From the NCBI GenBank assembly GCA_012729435.1, contig JAAYDD010000064.1:1-43325 (forward strand): 43,325 nt of DNA, written 5' to 3'. Made by a program: the position numbers and the translations under genes. Each line of letters begins with the position of its first letter. Positions within the stretch are counted from its first letter, which is position 1. Under the pieces are notes generated by a model, which worked only from the letters and a program-made list of their open reading frames with translations, had not been told where the DNA came from and did no database searches. Of this stretch, positions 16,023-23,646 are shown in pieces. The stretch is from Desulfobulbus sp. (GTDB taxonomy: Bacteria; Desulfobacterota; Desulfobulbia; Desulfobulbales; Desulfobulbaceae).

Positions 16023-17050
16023 GCACGTCGACCCGTGGCCCGCTGGTAGATCAATTCACCGACGATGGAGACCGCAATCTCTTCCGGAGTATCCGCCTCG
16101 ATAGCCATACCGATGGGACACCGTACCTGTCCCAGCTGAGCCTCGGTGATCCCTCTGTCCAGCAGTTGTGTGTAAATAGCATTGCGTTTGCGACGGCTTC
16201 CGATCATGCCGATGTAACCGGCTCTAGTGCGCAGGGCCTGTTCCAGCACTTCCATGTCATGGAGATGACCGCGGGTCACGATGACCACATAGGTATCGCT
16301 GTCTATGTCCATATCGTTCAGGCAGCCGGCAAAGGTCGGGAGAACACGGATTGCAGTGGCGTGGGGAAACCGCCCTTTATTGGCAAATTCCTCCCGGTCA
16401 TCCATCACCGTTATCCGGAAGCCGACCCTGGCCGCTGCCTCAGCAGTACAGGCAGCCACATGACCGGCACCCACAAGCACGAGATGGCCGCCGCTTGAAA
16501 AGGAAGAAAGCAGATACTGTTCTGTCCCGCAGTCAACACGGGCGGCTCCTGACAGAGAGACTCCGGCCTGGCGGCAGAGCGAGACAACTTCGGAAGGAAG
16601 ATCATCCCGATCCACTCGTCCCCTGTGATCAATAAAAAAACGGAAATCCTCCCCGTTAAGGTGGCTGACTAAAGTAACCCTGCGACCGGCGCGCAATTCT
16701 TTTTCCAGCTGCTGGAAAACAGCTGTATTTTCTGCTGATGGAGCAATGTACTCCAGGTAAAGGTCCATTGTACCGCCACAGATCATGTCACTGACCGCAG
16801 CTTCAGAATTTGAAAGATCAAATCGTTTATACGCTCCTGTTTTTTGGAGAAAGCATGAAGCAGCCTCACGGATGGCCGTTGCTTCAACAATCCCTCCCCC
16901 AATGGTTCCGAAGATACTCCCGTCTTCGTGCACGATCATCTTGGTGCCGGCAACTCTGGGTGTGGATCCGGACTGACTACCAACGGTTGCCAGTACACAC
17001 GGTTTGTTATCGGCAAGGGTTGAGTAGAGATGACGAACGAGCCGTTTCAT
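16007..17050 (-). CDS. XdhC-family aldehyde oxidoreductase maturation factor
   Basis: 347 residues from the ATG at 17050; an in-frame upstream TTG would add 8 residues but has a poorer context, and AGGGAG lies ahead of the ATG. The N-terminal domain has the XdhC signature CVLATVGSQSGSTPRVAGTKMIV and the GTIGGGIVEA motif. The C-terminal domain is Rossmann-like: HLVLVGAGHVAACTAEAAARVGFRITVMDDREEFANKGRFP, then YVVIVTRGHLHDMEVL and YIGMIGSRRKR. Known XdhC proteins bind the molybdenum cofactor and pass on its sulfurated form to hydroxylases. Here the likely client is Mop. The start lies within the 3' end of the ligase gene. Confidence 0.9.
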   Translation of the reverse strand: MKRLVRHLYSTLADNKPCVLATVGSQSGSTPRVAGTKMIVHEDGSIFGTIGGGIVEATAIREAASCFLQKTGAYKRFDLSNSEAAVSDMICGGTMDLYLEYIAPSAENTAVFQQLEKELRAGRRVTLVSHLNGEDFRFFIDHRGRVDRDDLPSEVVSLCRQAGVSLSGAARVDCGTEQYLLSSFSSGGHLVLVGAGHVAACTAEAAARVGFRITVMDDREEFANKGRFPHATAIRVLPTFAGCLNDMDIDSDTYVVIVTRGHLHDMEVLEQALRTRAGYIGMIGSRRKRNAIYTQLLDRGITEAQLGQVRCPIGMAIEADTPEEIAVSIVGELIYQRATGRRAWHLA

Positions 17051-18359
17051 GATAACCAAACTCCCTTTGATCAATTAGTTGACGTTTTCCCTGATGCAGC
17101 AGCCCGTATCCGGAACTCTGTTCGATCCGGACGTGTACTCCGCACAGTTGCGGCAGCGCGGACAGCCGGCTTTTGGCTGCTGTGGCGGTTGAACCTTCAC
17201 AACTCGGTAGACACCGGAGCCGGATATGCAGATTCTCCTGGCCGGAATCTTCATCGATGACGGCGTTGAAATCGAGTAAACCGGGCAAATCAAAAAGCAC
17301 TTCGTCCAATGCCGGCAGATCGATCCAGGCCCCGCTGCACAGCCTGATCCGCCGGGAAATTCTACCCTTCACCTTATCAAGCCGCCGGATGGCGCTTCCG
17401 CAGGCACAGGTGCCGCCGAGAAGCCGGCCGAGATCGCCGGTCCGGTAACGAAGAAGCGGCATCCCCTGGCGCTGCAGGGTTGTCAGGACTATTTCACCCC
17501 ATCTGCCGTCATCCAGCGGATAACCGGTCTCAGGATCAATCACCTCCATGAGGAGATCGGTTTCACGGATATGCATGCCACAGTGCATGGAGCAGTCCAC
17601 CGCACCCCCCAGTCCGCTCTCCACGGTACCGTAGTGACTGAACACCTCACAGCCCATCGAATCCGCAAGTGCTCTTGTGATTGAATCCGGGATGTAGTCG
17701 GAACAGAGGAGCACGGAACGGATCATCGGCAGTTCCATCCTCCGGGCCTCGGCAACTCTGGCCACAGCCAGCAGCTGCACCGGAAAACCGATCAGCACAT
17801 CAAACCGTCTGGCAACAAGCTGTTCAGCCACTGCAACAGGGTCAGTGACCAGACCAAAGATCTCACTTTTCACATCCATTGCCTGCAGGGCAACAGCAAG
17901 AAGATAGCCTGTGGAATCAGGCGTGGATCCGGGCAGCAGAATGGCCGCCTGTTGACCCGGTGCTGCCAAATTGCCCATCCCGATCCTGAAAAACAGGCGG
18001 GTCCGTTCAAGATCGTCTTCGGTGAAGAAGAGCCGTTTGGCCGCACCCGTTGTACCGGAACTTGGAAGCGTGACAATCCTGGCCACCTCATCCTGCCGCA
18101 CACACAGCATATGCCGCCCCTGTTCCCGCAACTCAGCCTCGCTGGTAAGCGGCAGGGTCGCCAGGATATCAAGACCGATGTCTCTCTGACTGCCGGTGTC
18201 CGCCAGTTTTGAGCGGTAAAAGGGAGAACGGGATCGGCAGTACTCCACCAGACGATTGAGAGCCGCCGCCTGATAGGACTCTATGGCAGCACGGGATAAA
18301 GGTTCGCCTGAACCGGCGATGTCAAGCAGGAGAAGCTCCTCCAGGGTTGTTATCCGCAT
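17007..18359 (-). CDS. AMP-dependent CoA ligase-like protein (PaaK-like, DVU_1553-like)
   Basis: 450 residues of the phenylacetate-CoA ligase (PaaK) type, from the ATG at 18359. Visible motifs: YCRSRSPFYRSKL near residue 40, the adenylate P-loop LPSSGTTGAAKRLFFTEDD, SHYGTVESGLGGAVDCSMHCGMH, and LLRYRTGDLGRLL followed by a CACGSAIRRLDKVKGR tail. In the family this chemistry activates a carboxylate as an acyl-adenylate and then a thioester. The substrate here is unknown, and a biosynthetic role in maturing a cofactor or protein is as likely as catabolism. It overlaps the radical SAM gene (10 bases) and xdhC, so it is tightly coupled in the operon. Confidence 0.85.
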   Translation of the reverse strand: MRITTLEELLLLDIAGSGEPLSRAAIESYQAAALNRLVEYCRSRSPFYRSKLADTGSQRDIGLDILATLPLTSEAELREQGRHMLCVRQDEVARIVTLPSSGTTGAAKRLFFTEDDLERTRLFFRIGMGNLAAPGQQAAILLPGSTPDSTGYLLAVALQAMDVKSEIFGLVTDPVAVAEQLVARRFDVLIGFPVQLLAVARVAEARRMELPMIRSVLLCSDYIPDSITRALADSMGCEVFSHYGTVESGLGGAVDCSMHCGMHIRETDLLMEVIDPETGYPLDDGRWGEIVLTTLQRQGMPLLRYRTGDLGRLLGGTCACGSAIRRLDKVKGRISRRIRLCSGAWIDLPALDEVLFDLPGLLDFNAVIDEDSGQENLHIRLRCLPSCEGSTATAAKSRLSALPQLCGVHVRIEQSSGYGLLHQGKRQLIDQREFGYHETARSSSLLNPCR

Positions 18360-19735
18360 GTTTCAATCCTCCGCGGATACAACGATCGGCCGGAGGCCGA
18401 GGTCAGGTTGTAGGCACAAAAGGGAATGAGCCTGCCGTCCGGTGTCGCCACATGGATGCAGCACCCCCGAAGACGTTCGAGATCAAGGTTCCACACATCC
18501 TGGAACGCCATGGCGGAGATGGAAAAGGTATGGGTGCGGGCACGGGCAAGGAAACGATCAAAATCATCCTGCCGGGATGCATCGGCCTCGACACCGTGTT
18601 TTTCAGCCATGGAGGCCATCGGCAGGCTCCACTGCCTGGCCGTGGTGCGCACACTCTGTTCACGGCCTGCTCTGGCCGTCGGCAGGAGGCCGACACGGTT
18701 GCCGTCACAGCAGGATGAGCCGCTCCTGATCGATGTGAGGCGACCGTTCTCTTCCACAAGAAACATGCCGTGAAATGAGCACAGGGCATGTTCGCATCCA
18801 GGTGGAGCAAAATGCCGCGCATCAACCATCCCGCTGCTCTGACTCACAATACATTGGATCACCTCAGGCAGGGTGATCCGTTTACTGTCAGCCGGGCCGG
18901 AACGGGGATAGCGGCCAAAATAGCTGATCGGCTGAAAATGAACGCCACGGACTGTCGGAGCATGTGAGACACCGTACCTGATGATGGCAAAGATCTCCTC
19001 CGTATTGACGCCGGGCACCAGGGTGGCCACCAGGACGACGCCAAGACCGGCGCCAGCACAGTGACGGATGGCACGCTCTTTTATACTTCTCAAATCGCGT
19101 CCCCGCAGGCTCCGGTGTGCCCGGTCCGTGATCCCGTCGAACTGGAGAAAGACAGAGGCAAGCCCCGCCTCTTTCAAAGAGACGGCATAAGCTGGGTCAT
19201 CAGCCAGCCTGAGACCGTTGGTATTGAGCTGGATAAAGGTAAAGCCTTTGTGTACACCCAGTCGGACAATATCGGTCAGATCGTCACGCACCGTGGGCTC
19301 GCCACCGGAAAGCTGGATATTACAAACGCCTGAGGCAACAAGAATCGTCTCATACATCGCCTCAATCTGCGCCAGGGACAGGTCCTCAGCAAGATCTGCA
19401 CCCGCATCGGCAAAGCAGACGGGGCACGCAAGGTTGCAGCGGTTTGTCACCTCAATCAGTGCCGTACAGGTATGCTGCCCGTGGGCGGAACAAAGACCGC
19501 AGTCAAAGGGACAGCCCTGACGGACGGTTGTCAGCGGATTTTGCAAAACCGACGGGATTTTAGGCCGCTGCCAACTTGAAAAAGACGGTTCTCCGCGCCA
19601 GATCGGAGTCCGGAACAGACCGTGTTCCGGACATTCTTTCACAAGGTAAACCGTCTCGTCCTGCTGCTGCCGGTGTGCCGTAATACGCCTGCAGCAGACA
19701 GGGCAGAGGCTTGCGGTACGACCATGAAGATCCAT
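18350..19735 (-). CDS. Radical SAM protein with cysteine-rich N-terminus (TrsS-like)
   Basis: 461 residues. The radical SAM motif CNLACPVC is at Cys100, Cys104 and Cys107, followed by LSGGEPTVRDD, the SAM-contacting GGE motif. Ahead of it are extra cysteines: CPVCC at 11-15, CPEHG at 35, and CPFDCGLC at 75-82. More cysteines follow in the C-terminal half (FAPPGCEHALC, SCCDG, GCCIHV). The layout resembles the broad family that includes tetraether-lipid-synthase-like enzymes. From memory, relatives beside Mop-type genes are named TrsS, and some carry selenocysteine; here the N-terminal motif uses Cys. The substrate is unknown. It is separated by 6 bases from the upstream C_GCAxxG_C_C gene. Confidence 0.85.
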   Translation of the reverse strand: MDLHGRTASLCPVCCRRITAHRQQQDETVYLVKECPEHGLFRTPIWRGEPSFSSWQRPKIPSVLQNPLTTVRQGCPFDCGLCSAHGQHTCTALIEVTNRCNLACPVCFADAGADLAEDLSLAQIEAMYETILVASGVCNIQLSGGEPTVRDDLTDIVRLGVHKGFTFIQLNTNGLRLADDPAYAVSLKEAGLASVFLQFDGITDRAHRSLRGRDLRSIKERAIRHCAGAGLGVVLVATLVPGVNTEEIFAIIRYGVSHAPTVRGVHFQPISYFGRYPRSGPADSKRITLPEVIQCIVSQSSGMVDARHFAPPGCEHALCSFHGMFLVEENGRLTSIRSGSSCCDGNRVGLLPTARAGREQSVRTTARQWSLPMASMAEKHGVEADASRQDDFDRFLARARTHTFSISAMAFQDVWNLDLERLRGCCIHVATPDGRLIPFCAYNLTSASGRSLYPRRIETCG

Positions 19736-19741
19736 GGGGGC

Positions 19742-20197
19742 TTAAAAAGAACCTTCTGCCTGTTCTTTGGGCAGACTGGGATCGATGTTGTTTTCAACAA
19801 GGAGTTGAATGAGCGTTTCTCTCGCACGGAGCATGATGTTACCGCACACCTGAGGCTGAATACCACCGTTGTGAGCGACAATATCCTCACAACGTATACC
19901 GCCCCAGGTCGTCGATGTTCCCTTGAACCACTCCATAAACTGAGAGACAAGAACCGGATAACAGGGGAGCATCTCTTCCGTTGCGCTTCCCTTTGCGGCG
20001 TAGAGCGCCAGGACACAGACCGCACCGCTTGCCACACCGCACAGGCCGCCCTCACCGGCTCCTTCGCACAGGCCCGCCATGGAGCGCACGAGGGGAATAT
20101 TTTCCTCTCCCATGTCATCCAGAGCCAGCCGGATCATGATCTGACTGCAGCACAGACCTTCCGCCGCCAGTTGCATGATGCGCAAATCATCTTCCAT
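19742..20197 (-). CDS. C_GCAxxG_C_C family protein (DVU_1555-like)
   Basis: 151 residues. The central GLCEGAGEGGLCGVASGAVCVLA segment is the glycine/cysteine signature of this redox or metal-binding family. Further conserved cysteines occur in AEGLCCSQI near the N-terminus, PCYPVL, and IRCEDIV. Family members are often found with redox and radical SAM genes, but no enzymatic role has been fixed to my knowledge. It lies 6 bases after the methyltransferase gene and 6 before the radical SAM gene. The first hydrophobic helix is short, and I see no signal peptide. Confidence 0.85.
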   Translation of the reverse strand: MEDDLRIMQLAAEGLCCSQIMIRLALDDMGEENIPLVRSMAGLCEGAGEGGLCGVASGAVCVLALYAAKGSATEEMLPCYPVLVSQFMEWFKGTSTTWGGIRCEDIVAHNGGIQPQVCGNIMLRARETLIQLLVENNIDPSLPKEQAEGSF

Positions 20198-20203
20198 ACC
20201 TGC

Positions 20204-20944
20204 TCACCTCTTCCGGGCAATAAGGGCATAATACCCGAGCTTTTTCCCTGTCTGCCGGCACCCGAAAGCACATTGCCCGGGTGACAGCCCCAGAACCACA
20301 TTCCAAAATCCGGCAAGACTGCCGTAATCAAAAATAATCTGACCGGCCAGCTGCTTCAGTGCATCGGTGCATTCCCAGAAATGGAGCATCTCAAACCCCG
20401 ATGCATCAAGAGTCTGCGTCACCGCTGCCAGATCCGCCGTATCGTCGACACAGCTCCCGGTCCGGACGAAAGTTGCGGTCGACTCTTTTCCAAACGAATA
20501 AACGTCACTCAGCAGAACCATACCGCCGGTTCGAAGCACCCGATGCATTTCACGCACGGTTTGGCGGATATCTCCGGTGAGTGAAAGCACACATTCACAG
20601 ACCAGAGCGGCAAAAAAACCGTCGATGCACGGCAGGGCGTTTGCCGTCGCCCGGAGAAGATTTGCCTCCGGCACTCTCCGGGCGGCCTGATCAAGCAAAA
20701 GTGAAGATGGATCCATGCCGATCGTGACAAAATTATAGGCCCGGGTCATCAGCTCCAGGGAAAACCCGGATCCGCACCCCAGATCGAGGACAGGGTCACC
20801 AGGAAGCAGACCACTGTGGTCGAGCAGTTTTCGGGTCAGCTCAAGCCCGCCAGGGCGCAATGGACCACCGGTTACCGTCGCAAGCTCTTCCCGTTCATAA
20901 AGGGGCTGCACCATCCTCTCTTCATAACCACCGGGTGCGGTCAT
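20204..20944 (-). CDS. Class I SAM-dependent methyltransferase (DVU_1556/TrsM-like)
   Basis: 246 residues. Motif I DPVLDLGCGSGFSLEL is near residue 50, the acidic loop IGMDPSSLLLDQA follows, then LPCIDGFFAALVCECVLSLTGD and MHRVLRTGGMVLLSDVY. This is the Methyltransf_11 pattern. The substrate is not evident. The C-terminal tail contains CAFGCRQTGKKLGYYALIARK, which is unusual for housekeeping methyltransferases and may be specific to this operon. It is spaced 3 bases from the small redox gene upstream and 6 from the next gene. Confidence 0.87.
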   Translation of the reverse strand: MTAPGGYEERMVQPLYEREELATVTGGPLRPGGLELTRKLLDHSGLLPGDPVLDLGCGSGFSLELMTRAYNFVTIGMDPSSLLLDQAARRVPEANLLRATANALPCIDGFFAALVCECVLSLTGDIRQTVREMHRVLRTGGMVLLSDVYSFGKESTATFVRTGSCVDDTADLAAVTQTLDASGFEMLHFWECTDALKQLAGQIIFDYGSLAGFWNVVLGLSPGQCAFGCRQTGKKLGYYALIARKR

Positions 20945-20947
20945 GGT

Positions 20948-21157
20948 TCACTTGTCTTCCAGAAGCTGTTCAACCTCCAGCATTTTACCCGTGGCAAGGT
21001 TTTCCGGCACGAGGATGAAATCACAGGCCGGGCAGACCATCAGCTCTACGTTGAACACTGAATTCAGATAGGTGACCCTGACTTTGGCCGGCTGCAACGG
21101 TTGATCGCAGGCGGCACAACGCCACTCGGTCGCCTCGGCAAAGGAAAATGTACTCAT
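20948..21157 (-). CDS. Small two-CxxC protein, probable metal-binding redox protein (DVU_1557-like)
   Basis: 69 residues with two CxxC knuckles: WRCAACDQPL near residue 14 and MVCPACDFILVPENLATGKM near residue 37. Four cysteines spaced like this could bind zinc or iron (rubredoxin-like). The rest is a short strand-and-helix segment, VRVTYLNSVFNVEL and LEVEQLLEDK. The start overlaps the upstream flavoprotein stop by 4 bases, so it is translationally coupled. A role as electron carrier or cysteine-rich adaptor for the large redox protein is plausible but not shown. Confidence 0.85.
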   Translation of the reverse strand: MSTFSFAEATEWRCAACDQPLQPAKVRVTYLNSVFNVELMVCPACDFILVPENLATGKMLEVEQLLEDK

Positions 21158-23460
21158 GAGTCGGCCTCCGGTAACTGCATGCGATGGCTGTATCCGCTGT
21201 GAAGGATGAATCCGTCGTCAGCAGGCTCATATTCGGCCCAATAGGTGACAACAGCCGGCTTGAACGAAGCCAATCGCCGTCCGTTGGCCGGGTTGTGCAG
21301 ATACCGCCCCGTTGTCTCGGCTTGATGGATAACCTTTTGCATGTCCTCCACCAGAATAAGCCGTTCTTCGAGCAGAACCCGAATCTCATCATCCATTTCC
21401 AGACGGATTGCCCGATGAGGAGCCGATGATTCGGCCGGATCCTGCCATAAAGTGCTCTGAAGACGGGCTTTCAGCCGGGCACGCTGCTCATGCCGACCGG
21501 ACAGTCCTACTCTTGCGCGGGTGAGAGGATCCTTCTTTGGATCTGCAAACAGACAATCCAGAAGATGGGCCATATGCGTCTTACTGCCGACCATGTTTTC
21601 CCGGCACATGGCGCAATAGGCAAGTCCTTCATCTGTTGTGCTCCGGCCTGCCTTCAGATCGGCCGCTTTGCCGCCAAGCGGTCGGTTGGCGAACTGCATC
21701 AGTCCACCATATCCGCAACAGTCCGCCAATTCGGCACCGATTGTTGTTTCAGTGACAGGCAATCCGATCTTGGCACATATGCTCCGCACGCTTGCCCGTA
21801 CCCCTTCCTGATACCGTGCAGTACAGGGATCATGTATTGTCAGCGGTGTTTTCGGAATATCAAAGCGTATCTCCGGCAGAGGGAGGGCATCAAGCACCTG
21901 CCAGAGAGACATTACCTCAAGATCAGGGGCATGCTTGCCGAAGATCGCCAAACAGGAGGAACAGGCGACAATCAGGGTAGGTTTGCCCATCTGTCCGACC
22001 AGGGTTTTAAGATCTGATAGGACATCTGAAAAAAGCTCCGATTGCCCGGCCCAGTCTGCAGGTGCGCCGCAACAGCTGAGAAAGAGTCCGATCCCTCCTT
22101 CAAGGTGCTGTGTTAAATAGGTATAGGATCGTTCGACTGTATCCGGGTAGGTTCCGGCCAACTGGCAGCCTGGAAAAAAAAGATACCTGCTTGCGGTGGT
22201 ACCCGGCTGATGACGGATCAACGCACAGTCCTCACCAAGGGTATACTCCATCTCGCCCAGAGCAAAGGCATGAGCCGAGGGCGGCATATGCCCGGTGGCC
22301 ACCATCTCCTGACGGGTGGCATGACAGACTTCTGCAACCGGAAAATCATTAGGGCAGATAACAGTACATTGCCAGCACAGACTGCATGAATTGATCATCC
22401 GGTTGGCACTGCGGGTGCCCTGAACAATCGCCTGATTATTGTAGATCTTGCGCACCAGAGTTTTAGGATACTCTTGAAACTCCTGAAGATAGGCACATTT
22501 TTTCACACATTCCAGACACTCGCAGTAGATGCAGCGAGCCGCCTCCGCCCTGGCCTCCTCAGCCGTATAACCATCGATGGGGCTTGCCGCCGTGATTTCA
22601 GAGGCACGAGGAATGCCCTCCGTGACTGTATACATCCGGGTCGGACAGGCCCCTTCTTTTTCACGCTGTGCCGTTAACGACACCCCCTGGAGGTAACGCT
22701 CCATCGAAAGGGCAGCCCTGCGTCCGTTTTCCGCCTGATGCATGACTGAGAAGGGTTTATCTCCCTCAACACCGCCGCCGCCGAAACAGCCTTTTTGTTC
22801 CAGAGCAAGTGTAACCGGATCAGTGGTACCGGAGGAAAACGGCAGAAGATCTCTATCGAAATCATCCCAATCGAAATAGATGACATCGTATTTTTCGAGA
22901 AAAGAGTCGACTGTCTCCCTGTCCAGGGATGCGCCCTTGACGATGTCCGCACCGTACCCCTTGAGGGTGGCCTCCGCCTGATCAAAGACCTCGGGAGGAA
23001 GAAGCGCACCAGCCCGGTCCGGCAGTGAACCGCCAAGACGGGCGCGCGCAGTGATCAAAGTGGCCGGCCGGCCCTTGCGGCTCAGATCAAGCGCTGCCGT
23101 CATACCGGAAAATCCGGCTCCCAGTACTGCCACGGCACCGCCCTTGATCGGGAGCTTAGGCGGCTTGAGTACGGTACCTGTAACGCTGACACAATATCGT
23201 TCCAGCGGACCGATGGCGAGCGGATCACCGATTTCGGCACGTTTGCAGAAAGGACGGCAGGGCTGGTCGCAGATTCGCCCGAGGATCTCCGGAAAAGGCA
23301 TGGTCCGATCGAGAATTTTCCTGGCCTCGCGCAGTTCATCCTTGGCCAGACATGCCATCAATCCGCGGGCATCGACGTGGATAGGGCAGGCCGCGGTGCA
23401 GAACGGCATCTCTTCCTGAATACAAAGAGCCTCAAGAGCTCTGAGTTGCGATTGATCCAT
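21154..23460 (-). CDS. Flavoprotein/iron-sulfur oxidoreductase: GltD-like N-terminus fused to HdrD/GlpC-like CCG domains
   Basis: 768 residues, with modules in order. An N-terminal dicluster segment has CTAACPIHVDARGLM (Cys21, Cys25) and CDQPCRPFCKR. A nucleotide-binding fold follows (AVLGAGFSGMTAALDL, about 108-125), but the flavin domain is short, about 180 residues instead of the roughly 330 of GltD. Then come two 4Fe-4S segments (CIYCECLECVKKC and CSLCWQCTVICPNDFPVAEVC), two CCG-type domains (FFPGCQLAG..SCCGAP and HDPCTARY..ADCCGYGG), and a C-terminal segment rich in acidic and basic residues. It should move electrons between a pyridine nucleotide or flavin and thiol/disulfide or iron-sulfur partners. 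A 12-base palindrome AAAAGGCCTTTT lies just before the start. Confidence 0.85.
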   Translation of the reverse strand: MDQSQLRALEALCIQEEMPFCTAACPIHVDARGLMACLAKDELREARKILDRTMPFPEILGRICDQPCRPFCKRAEIGDPLAIGPLERYCVSVTGTVLKPPKLPIKGGAVAVLGAGFSGMTAALDLSRKGRPATLITARARLGGSLPDRAGALLPPEVFDQAEATLKGYGADIVKGASLDRETVDSFLEKYDVIYFDWDDFDRDLLPFSSGTTDPVTLALEQKGCFGGGGVEGDKPFSVMHQAENGRRAALSMERYLQGVSLTAQREKEGACPTRMYTVTEGIPRASEITAASPIDGYTAEEARAEAARCIYCECLECVKKCAYLQEFQEYPKTLVRKIYNNQAIVQGTRSANRMINSCSLCWQCTVICPNDFPVAEVCHATRQEMVATGHMPPSAHAFALGEMEYTLGEDCALIRHQPGTTASRYLFFPGCQLAGTYPDTVERSYTYLTQHLEGGIGLFLSCCGAPADWAGQSELFSDVLSDLKTLVGQMGKPTLIVACSSCLAIFGKHAPDLEVMSLWQVLDALPLPEIRFDIPKTPLTIHDPCTARYQEGVRASVRSICAKIGLPVTETTIGAELADCCGYGGLMQFANRPLGGKAADLKAGRSTTDEGLAYCAMCRENMVGSKTHMAHLLDCLFADPKKDPLTRARVGLSGRHEQRARLKARLQSTLWQDPAESSAPHRAIRLEMDDEIRVLLEERLILVEDMQKVIHQAETTGRYLHNPANGRRLASFKPAVVTYWAEYEPADDGFILHSGYSHRMQLPEADS

Positions 23461-23597
23461 GGTGAAAAGGCCTTTTGATAAAAACCTGTCCCCTTTTATC
23501 TCCAGAATTTTGGAATCAGGCTTATCACCGTCAGGACACCGAAGCCCACTCCTCTCTTCTGAAGAAACTATGAGACCGGCAAAAAGATGTGCGGGTA

Positions 23598-23624
23598 TCG
23601 GGGCGGCAGGATTCGCCGCCCCGA
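23598..23624 (-). terminator. Hairpin downstream of mop
   Basis: TCGGGGCGGC (23598-23607) pairs perfectly with GCCGCCCCGA (23615-23624) over a 7-base loop. On the minus strand it is followed some 20 bases later by a TTTTT run. It lies between the mop stop and the next gene start, so mop may be partly insulated from the accessory operon. Confidence 0.65.
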
Positions 23625-23646
23625 CAGGATGTTAATGCGGGACCAC

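Noticed and set aside
19622-20284. 220-codon plus-strand open frame over the operon
   Set aside because: Runs against three well-supported genes and has no homology-like pattern.
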